Shown: in pieces, positions 4,951-10,642 of the stretch
Numbering within the stretch: position 1 is the first letter of the stretch
Layout: every line of letters starts with the position of its first letter
Origin: Desulfobacterales bacterium
Lineage (GTDB): Bacteria > Desulfobacterota > Desulfobacteria > Desulfobacterales > JAFDCJ01
Length of the DNA: 10,642 bases
NCBI GenBank assembly: GCA_020345785.1
Contig: CP070771.1
Coordinates: forward strand, 4,837,874 to 4,848,515
Direction: 5' to 3'
Position numbers and translations under genes: made by a program
The notes under the pieces: generated by a model
What the model was told of the DNA's origin: nothing
Databases searched by the model: none
The model's input: only the letters and a program-made list of their open reading frames with translations

Positions 4951-7157
4951 GCGATCTGTTCCTTTATCTCCTGAAACACCTGGAGAGAGACATTGACGAC
5001 GGTTCCCTTGTTGGGCGTGCTTTCCACGTATATATCGCCGCCATGCTCTTCGACGAGCCGCCGGGTAATCGCCAACCCCAGTCCGGAGCCTTTGCTCTTG
5101 GTTGTGAAAAACGGCTGGAAGATTTGCTCCAGCGTCATCTGTTCAATCCCCTTGCCGTTGTCGGCAATCGCAATGCGGATCGAATTTAAAGCGGGATCAT
5201 AGGATGTCCTAACCTTCAATGCACCGCCATCGGGCATCGCCTCGATCGCATTGAACATCAGATTCAAAAACACCTGCTGCAGCTGCATGGGATCGGCCAT
5301 GGTTATGGGAAGCCTGCTATCAAAATCCCGCAGTACTTTTATCGGAGATGCGGAATTCGAAGACAATAAGGGGTGTTTTAATGAAAATGCAATGGTTTTA
5401 TCAAGCAGGTCGTTTATATCCGTAGACATAAGCTGCAATTGGGGTGGCTTGGCAAAATTCAGCAGGCTCTTTATTAATAATTCGATGCGTTTAATTTCAT
5501 CAACGGCTTTGACGACGATAGATCTGTCTTCTTCTGAGATGCTGGGCTCCTGCAGGAGGACTTCCACCGACCCCTTGATGCCGGCCAGCGGGTTTTTGAT
5601 TTCATGGGCAAGGCCGGCCGCCCATTCGCCGACCATTTTCAACTGCTCGGTTCGCTGTAAAGCTTCCTCCACCCGTTTGCGGTCGGTGATATCCCTGATG
5701 ACGTGGATTAATCCAATCAATTGATTTTCACTGTCGAATCTGGGCATCGCCCTTATTTCGAGAAATTTGTTCAGGTGCGGCTCGTGCATCTCAAAGGAGG
5801 CCGGCTTTTGCGTATGGTAGCATTGACAGCTGGGACAATTCTCCGGAGGACTTTCCTTGCCATGGAAATACTGATAGCATTTGGCTTCGGTGTCGTCCAA
5901 AAATGGCAGACCCAGAATTTTTTCAGCAGCCTTGTTGGCGCGAATGATTCTGAAATTCTTATCATGAATCGTGATCATATCGGTGATGGTATTAAACGTA
6001 TCCTCCCATTCCTGTTTGGCCTGGAGGACCATTTGCTCCATTTCCCTGCGCACTGAGATATCCCGATCAATCGCCAGGATATATCTGTTGCCCATGTACT
6101 CTATCAGGCCGGCGCTGATTTCCACAGGGAAAATCGTGTCGTCCTTTGTGCGGTGGTTTAACTCTGCTTTGATCCATTCACCTTCTAAAATGCGTTGTGC
6201 TCTCTCCGGGGCAACCGCGGCGTCCTCCGGGGCATCGAGATCTTTTATGAGGTTGAGCTTCAGCAGTTCATCGATATCATAACCGTGCATATCTGCGGCG
6301 GCCTGGTTTGCATCAACTATATCGCCGAGGTTGTCGCCTTCGGCTTCGATAATGAAAATGGCGTCACCGGCACTTTCAAACAGGGTGCGGTATCTTCTTT
6401 CGTTTTCCCGTATGTTTAGGATGTTTTGCTTCAGAGATTCCGACATGGCGTTGAAGGATGTAGCCACCTCGCCGAATTCATTTTTCAAGCCTTCGATGCG
6501 GTAGTCCAGATCGCCCTCCTGCAGTTGACGCGTGGCTTTTAAGAGTACCTTTACCGGTTTGGTAAACTCGCCGATGACGAAAAAACAAAAGCCGGCGGCA
6601 ACCAGAAGTGTGATGACCACCAGCGTGTTGACAATATGTTTTGACCGGCCGATTTCATCCAAGGATGCAGCGGTTTTATCCCCCAGCTTGTTGCTGGCCA
6701 TGTGCACCATGTCGTTGACCTGCTCCACCAGCTTTTGTGAGGTCTGATAAGCCCTGTCGCCGTCCTGCATCCACTTGACGCGGTTGGCTTTCAGGGTCAG
6801 AATCCTGTTGATGGATCCTCTAAACAACTCAACTCCTGAGTTCAATCCCTCAAGCCGTTTCACCACCTGGGGGGTGTGATGGCAGTCAAAGCATGCGACC
6901 GATACGCGCTTGAGCTTATCGACATTGGCCATAATTTCATCCGGGCTTTTATCGTAACGTGTCCCGATGAGATAGAGGTCCGACTGTACATTTTTTATCT
7001 GGATCAAGAAATGCTCCCGCAGGATCTCTACCTGATGGAGTTTAATCAGATAACCCAGCTCAGAGCTGGCATTTTGGATGGTGGTAACCATATAAACCCC
7101 GCCGCTGATAAATATGATGCAAACGAGGCCTAAAGCGATGAATATTTTTTTCTTCAT
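4947..7157 (-). CDS. Membrane sensor histidine kinase with periplasmic c-heme motif, HAMP and two PAS domains
   Basis: From the ATG at 7157 the protein has 736 residues; a TTG at 7163 would add two. Transmembrane helices lie at about 5-25 and 175-196, enclosing a mostly helical periplasmic sensor of about 150 residues. That sensor carries CFDCH at 89-93, followed by another His, a covalent c-heme attachment signature. HAMP follows (about 197-248), then PAS 1 (about 256-368) and PAS 2 (about 380-493), the latter with Cys427, Cys441, Cys444 and Cys446. The HisKA dimerisation domain has LAHEIKNP with phospho-acceptor His518. The ATPase domain has N632/N636, DNGKG (666-670), the FFTTK element and GSGLGLA (690-696). 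The gene lies 15 bp after the 20-heme cytochrome and overlaps its regulator by 4 bp. I infer that it senses periplasmic redox state, or a heme ligand, and phosphorylates the NtrC-type partner. The ribosome-binding site is weak. Confidence 0.93.
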   Translation of the reverse strand: MKKKIFIALGLVCIIFISGGVYMVTTIQNASSELGYLIKLHQVEILREHFLIQIKNVQSDLYLIGTRYDKSPDEIMANVDKLKRVSVACFDCHHTPQVVKRLEGLNSGVELFRGSINRILTLKANRVKWMQDGDRAYQTSQKLVEQVNDMVHMASNKLGDKTAASLDEIGRSKHIVNTLVVITLLVAAGFCFFVIGEFTKPVKVLLKATRQLQEGDLDYRIEGLKNEFGEVATSFNAMSESLKQNILNIRENERRYRTLFESAGDAIFIIEAEGDNLGDIVDANQAAADMHGYDIDELLKLNLIKDLDAPEDAAVAPERAQRILEGEWIKAELNHRTKDDTIFPVEISAGLIEYMGNRYILAIDRDISVRREMEQMVLQAKQEWEDTFNTITDMITIHDKNFRIIRANKAAEKILGLPFLDDTEAKCYQYFHGKESPPENCPSCQCYHTQKPASFEMHEPHLNKFLEIRAMPRFDSENQLIGLIHVIRDITDRKRVEEALQRTEQLKMVGEWAAGLAHEIKNPLAGIKGSVEVLLQEPSISEEDRSIVVKAVDEIKRIELLIKSLLNFAKPPQLQLMSTDINDLLDKTIAFSLKHPLLSSNSASPIKVLRDFDSRLPITMADPMQLQQVFLNLMFNAIEAMPDGGALKVRTSYDPALNSIRIAIADNGKGIEQMTLEQIFQPFFTTKSKGSGLGLAITRRLVEEHGGDIYVESTPNKGTVVNVSLQVFQEIKEQIA
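4960..4965 (-). promoter_or_regulatory. Ribosome-binding site of the response regulator
   Basis: On the minus strand AAAGGA lies 9 bases before the ATG at 4950, inside the 3' end of the kinase gene. With the ATGA overlap it supports this start and suggests translational coupling of kinase and regulator. Confidence 0.65.
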
Positions 7158-7172
7158 TTTCAATCCGCTGTT

Positions 7173-9662
7173 TTATTGGTTTTTAGGTTTTGGATTCTTA
7201 GTTTCAGAAAAATTTTGTAATATACCACTTTGTGACGAAAAAGGAAACTGCTTTTCCTCCTTGGGTCTCCGCTTACCGGGGTCATGGAAATATAGGTATT
7301 TAAACAAACCGTCGGGACCGTGGCAGTCCATGCACGGAAAATTGCGGGATTGAACCCTGAGAAAACTATTGTCGGCCGAACTCCCTGTCTTGACGCCGCT
7401 GCCCTGGGAAGGATTAATCGTACTCCACTGATGCGCATTGTGGCACGAAGGGCAGGAAATATTGCCGACCGTTACTAATTGGCCGGTGGTCTCGTCGAAA
7501 AGGGGGAAGTAGTTGGCCCGCCCTCTCGTATTGCGACCGACGTTGGTAATCAGTTTGCCTTGCGGGTGCGAAGCAATTCGTGGGATTTTATTGCCGGCGG
7601 AGCCATTTTTCGAGTGACAGGAAATGCACATCATTTCCGGGATGCTTTCGCCTGGGGTAAATTTTCGAGCCCAGAGCTTGATTTTATTTGGGCTGTTGTG
7701 AACCAGATGGCAGACGCCGCAGGTTCCTGATTCGAGCGGTGTTTGCCCGGTCATGTTCAGGGCTGACGGTGCGGCAAAGACCAGATCGTGATCTGTCTTA
7801 TTAATAAAAGCCTGTGCGGTATGGCAGTTTTCGCAAAGTTTGGGCTCGGACGAATTTTCCAATCTTAAAAAGCTGTTTTGCGAGGTTCCTTCGACCTCAA
7901 AACTGTCTTTGTGATTGGATTCCACCGGGTTCCAGCGATGCGGGTCATGGCAGGTCGGACAGGTGAGAATACCGTCGGGCGAAGCTTTCCCGTCGGCGTC
8001 ATATAACGGCAAGGTGGTGGCAAGCCCTTTTTCAGCAGGTGAAATGTTTTTTGGATGCGAATAATCTTTGATTACTTTCTTGCTCGCCAGGCCTTGCTCG
8101 TTATGACAGTCCACGCACAGTCCATAAGCCCCTTTTTCATTTTCAGTAGTCCGCTTCCTGGCCCAGAGATACGTTGGCTGCGCATTGTGCACCAGATGGC
8201 AGTTGCCGCAGATACCTGATTGTCCGGGCGTTTGATTTTTGATGTTTTTAGCTTCAGGAGCCGTCTTGCTCAGATCATGTTCGGTATCGACGATATAAAA
8301 TTTGTCGTGGTGGCACTCGGCGCAGATCTCCCGGGACGGCTTCCGGGTAAAGAATTGGCGGGACGCTTTGTTTTCGTTTGTTTTGCGGGAGACATGATCT
8401 TCCGCCGACCGATGGGGGTCATGGCAGGTGGTGCACGTTATGGTGCCGTTCTGATCCTGCAATCCGAAATCGTTAAAAAGCGGCAGAGCCGATGTGTTTT
8501 TTGGCCGGACCGCCAGGGGATGCTGCGTTCCCGTCAAACTGGCTTTGCCTGCGATATTGCCTTGGCTGTGACAGCTTAGGCACAGCATTGTGGTAAAATT
8601 CCCTTCGCCGGAAAGTTGTCTGGCCGGTTTGTGGGGTAGATGGCAGGCCGAACAAACGCCGGCCTGGGCCACTGTCGCGCCCTGAAGATTCTTCTCATTC
8701 GGCCCCGACAGCCGCAGGTTGTGCGCGCTGTCGGTAATTGACTTTTTGTCCGGGTGACAGTTCAGGCAAAATGCTTCTTTTTGATCGTCTGTTACCAAGA
8801 GGGACGCCTGGTTGGTTTGGTTCTCGTGGACTTTATGGCAGGTCAGGCATATTAATTCGCCGTTTTTGCCAGTTCGTGCGCCTTTTTGCATCATCGCTTC
8901 AGGTATCGTCGCTTTTACCGGTTTGACGCTAACGACATGCATTGGTTTTTTTTTGCCGGCCGGGGTCAAGGGGTTCTTATCTTCGTGACATTCCAGGCAA
9001 AGACTGGAATTCTTGCCGCTTGCAATCAGATAATTCTCATACTTTGCCCCGTGGGCGCTATGACAGGTTTCGCATATCAGCTGATTGGTCTTATCTCCCT
9101 CCAATGCACCGCGTGCGATCAGATTGCGGGGAATTTCCTGTTTGACGGTATCCAGCGGGTGATTGCGGATTTTGGTTGAATCCGTCATCTGCGGGTGGCA
9201 CATGCGGCACATGGCCGAATTGCGGTTGGAGGTTCGCATGAAAATGGTTTCCTTGCTGTCCGGCCCGCTGGGCACCCCGTGGGCGGTGTGACAGGTGGCA
9301 CATACCATGTTGCCCTGTTCATCCAGCGGAAAAATATCGGGTATCTGCATGTGGTCGGGCGGCGGCGCGTTGGTTTTGTGCTGAGCCGTCTGGTAGGCCC
9401 GGGCGCGGGAATCCGCGATACTGCCGTCATGACAGGAGAAACACATTTCGGGGGTGGCCACCACTTTTGCAGACGTATAATCCACGAGATCGGACCCGCG
9501 GCCTTCTACAAAAAAGGTATCGATCCAACGATAGTGGCAGATGGCGCATGCCTTGGCTGAATTTGGATTTTTGGGCGGCGCCATAGTCATCTGGGCATCG
9601 GACAAATTGAAAATCAAGACCAGCGCAACAATAAGCAGAATCAGGGGACTTTTTTTTTTCAT
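7173..9662 (-). CDS. Exported 20-heme c-type cytochrome (doubled-CXXCH type)
   Basis: The 829-residue protein has a cleavable signal peptide (about 1-23, ending LSDA) and no later membrane helix. Twenty CXXCH motifs start at residues 39, 74, 121, 152, 197, 222, 272, 299, 337, 361, 410, 447, 485, 516, 568, 610, 648, 679, 737 and 777. From residue 272 they fall into tetraheme modules in which motif 2 to motif 3 is always 38 residues; recurring words are CHDPHRW, HDL, CG.CHLVHN, LWARK and SHP. It belongs to the doubled-CXXCH multiheme cytochromes and should form a long heme chain in the periplasm or at the cell surface. The basic, Pro-rich C-terminal tail (about 795-829) has no heme. It follows the NHL gene by 6 bp and precedes the kinase by 15 bp. 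The ATG has no Shine-Dalgarno sequence, lies inside a repeat-like segment and is followed by ten A's. Confidence 0.95.
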   Translation of the reverse strand: MKKKSPLILLIVALVLIFNLSDAQMTMAPPKNPNSAKACAICHYRWIDTFFVEGRGSDLVDYTSAKVVATPEMCFSCHDGSIADSRARAYQTAQHKTNAPPPDHMQIPDIFPLDEQGNMVCATCHTAHGVPSGPDSKETIFMRTSNRNSAMCRMCHPQMTDSTKIRNHPLDTVKQEIPRNLIARGALEGDKTNQLICETCHSAHGAKYENYLIASGKNSSLCLECHEDKNPLTPAGKKKPMHVVSVKPVKATIPEAMMQKGARTGKNGELICLTCHKVHENQTNQASLLVTDDQKEAFCLNCHPDKKSITDSAHNLRLSGPNEKNLQGATVAQAGVCSACHLPHKPARQLSGEGNFTTMLCLSCHSQGNIAGKASLTGTQHPLAVRPKNTSALPLFNDFGLQDQNGTITCTTCHDPHRSAEDHVSRKTNENKASRQFFTRKPSREICAECHHDKFYIVDTEHDLSKTAPEAKNIKNQTPGQSGICGNCHLVHNAQPTYLWARKRTTENEKGAYGLCVDCHNEQGLASKKVIKDYSHPKNISPAEKGLATTLPLYDADGKASPDGILTCPTCHDPHRWNPVESNHKDSFEVEGTSQNSFLRLENSSEPKLCENCHTAQAFINKTDHDLVFAAPSALNMTGQTPLESGTCGVCHLVHNSPNKIKLWARKFTPGESIPEMMCISCHSKNGSAGNKIPRIASHPQGKLITNVGRNTRGRANYFPLFDETTGQLVTVGNISCPSCHNAHQWSTINPSQGSGVKTGSSADNSFLRVQSRNFPCMDCHGPDGLFKYLYFHDPGKRRPKEEKQFPFSSQSGILQNFSETKNPKPKNQ

Positions 9663-9677
9663 GGCGGATTAATTAGA
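9655..9677 (-). repeat. Copy of the 1421-1794 repeat end at a gene junction
   Basis: On the minus strand this segment reads TCTAATTAATCCGCC, then ATGAAAAA. The first 15 bases are identical to the reverse complement of 1780-1794; the next base differs (A for C), and TGAAAAA matches again, so 22 of 23 positions agree with the outer end of repeat unit 2. It contains the NHL stop codon (TAA, 9669-9671) and the cytochrome start codon (ATG, 9660-9662). Only this one end is present, with no inverted partner nearby. Confidence 0.6.
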
Positions 9678-10622
9678 ATCGGCTTCACCCACCTGGCGAT
9701 AGACGCCGACCTTGTTGGCAAACATTTCCACCACATAGAGTCGGTCCTGCCGGTCTATGAATATACCCACAGGGCTCTTGAATTTTTTTACCTTGCCGGT
9801 TGCCGGCTCGCCGATAGCAGCATAAAATTCGCCGAGTTCCGTGAAGACTTGAATGACGCCCATGTAGCTGTCACTGACATAGATCCGATTGTTTTTATCA
9901 ACGGCAACGCCCTTGGGCCTGAAAAATTCTCCTTTTTCAACCCCCCACCCGCCAATGAAATTTACAAACAATCCGTCCGAATTCAGCACCTGCACACGGG
10001 TGTTGATAACATCAACGATGTAGAGATATTTTTGTTTATCCAGCGCAATCAGAAATGGATATCGGAAGTTCCGTTCGCCGGTGCCCGGTGTACCGTATGA
10101 ATCCAGTAATTGAAAATTTGATAGGTCATAGACCAAGATACGGTGGTTGTCGTTATCGACCACATAGCAGCGCTTACTGGTTTCATCGACGGCAATATCA
10201 GTTGGGTCCGCCGGATGCCTGTCGGTGCCCGGAAGATTTATTTTGGCAATAAAACCGCCGGCGCGATCGAATATCTGGACGCGGTGGTTGCCGGAGTCGG
10301 CTACATAAATCCGGCCAGAACCAGCGATGTCGATTCCCAACGGGTATTTGAATTCACCATTACCCGCACCTTCAGCGCCGAAGGAAGAAACCGGCGCCCC
10401 CCGTGAGCTGAATATCCGGATACGATTGTTGACGCCGTCAACCACATAGATTTTTCCATCATTTGATACGGCGACCTCGCTCGGCTGGTTTAACTGATCG
10501 GTTATTTCGAAAAGAAGCTCGACATTAATCAGACGAATTCCTAAAGCCGGCGTCACCGCCAGCAGTAAAATGATTGCCGACAGACCAAAATAAAAGTAAC
10601 TGAGTTTGCGCAGATATAACAT
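9669..10622 (-). CDS. Exported NHL-repeat six-bladed beta-propeller protein
   Basis: The protein has 317 residues from the ATG at 10622; an adjacent GTG at 10625 would add one. A hydrophobic N-terminal segment (about 9-28, ending TPALG) is a signal peptide, so the propeller lies outside the cytoplasm. Six NHL repeats begin at about residues 46, 93, 140, 189, 236 and 283, with the usual pattern P-x-G-(I/V)-A-V-D, then (I/L)-Y-V-x-D, then N-x-R-(I/V)-x-(V/I)-(F/Y). Propellers of this kind often mediate protein binding; near multiheme cytochromes they may act in assembly or surface attachment, but that is inference. It is the first gene of the group visible, and its stop is 6 bp from the 20-heme cytochrome start. 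Bases upstream allow an open frame ending TGA that overlaps this ATG (TGATG, 10620-10624), so another co-transcribed gene may lie outside the window. No clear ribosome-binding site. Confidence 0.92.
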   Translation of the reverse strand: MLYLRKLSYFYFGLSAIILLLAVTPALGIRLINVELLFEITDQLNQPSEVAVSNDGKIYVVDGVNNRIRIFSSRGAPVSSFGAEGAGNGEFKYPLGIDIAGSGRIYVADSGNHRVQIFDRAGGFIAKINLPGTDRHPADPTDIAVDETSKRCYVVDNDNHRILVYDLSNFQLLDSYGTPGTGERNFRYPFLIALDKQKYLYIVDVINTRVQVLNSDGLFVNFIGGWGVEKGEFFRPKGVAVDKNNRIYVSDSYMGVIQVFTELGEFYAAIGEPATGKVKKFKSPVGIFIDRQDRLYVVEMFANKVGVYRQVGEADSN

Positions 10623-10642
10623 CACAATCCATTAATAGGTTT

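Noticed and set aside
7158..7163. TTG at 7163 as the kinase start
   Set aside because: It adds only two residues, and the ATG at 7157 gives a normal basic start to the first membrane helix. Neither has a strong ribosome-binding site, so ATG was preferred.

Overview
The window reads as a chromosomal segment of an anaerobic, cytochrome-rich Gram-negative bacterium, most likely a member of the Desulfobacterota (former Deltaproteobacteria). I infer this from three large multiheme c-type cytochromes, an NHL beta-propeller partner, a membrane sensor kinase with a periplasmic c-heme motif, and an NtrC-type sigma-54 activator. No taxonomic marker gene is present, so the assignment is by gene content only.

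Right part, positions 2655 to 10622, all on the minus strand: five tightly packed genes that look like one operon. In transcription order they are: (1) an exported six-bladed NHL propeller; (2) an exported 829-residue cytochrome with 20 CXXCH motifs; (3) a PAS-containing histidine kinase whose periplasmic sensor has one CXXCH; (4) its sigma-54-dependent response regulator, overlapping the kinase gene by ATGA; (5) a 290-residue octaheme-type cytochrome in which one site is CXCH instead of CXXCH. A plausible reading is an envelope electron-transfer module that carries its own redox-sensing regulator. The operon promoter probably lies beyond the right edge.

Left part, positions 1 to 2654: the start of another minus-strand cytochrome (a paralogue of gene 5) runs off the left edge. 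On the plus strand are a frameshifted family 2 glycosyltransferase and a small tyrosine-rich outer-membrane-type lipoprotein. Between these two is a gap of about 450 bp holding two roughly 100 bp units with inverted ends built on AATTAATCCGCC, plus short direct repeats; it resembles a small non-autonomous mobile or palindromic repeat.

The most unexpected observation is that the outer end of this repeat occurs again (23 of 25 bases) about 8 kb away, exactly at the NHL/20-heme-cytochrome junction. There it supplies the NHL stop codon and the cytochrome ATG. The heme-bearing kinase inside a cytochrome operon and the CXCH site are the other points worth following. No RNA genes, CRISPR arrays or transposase genes were seen.
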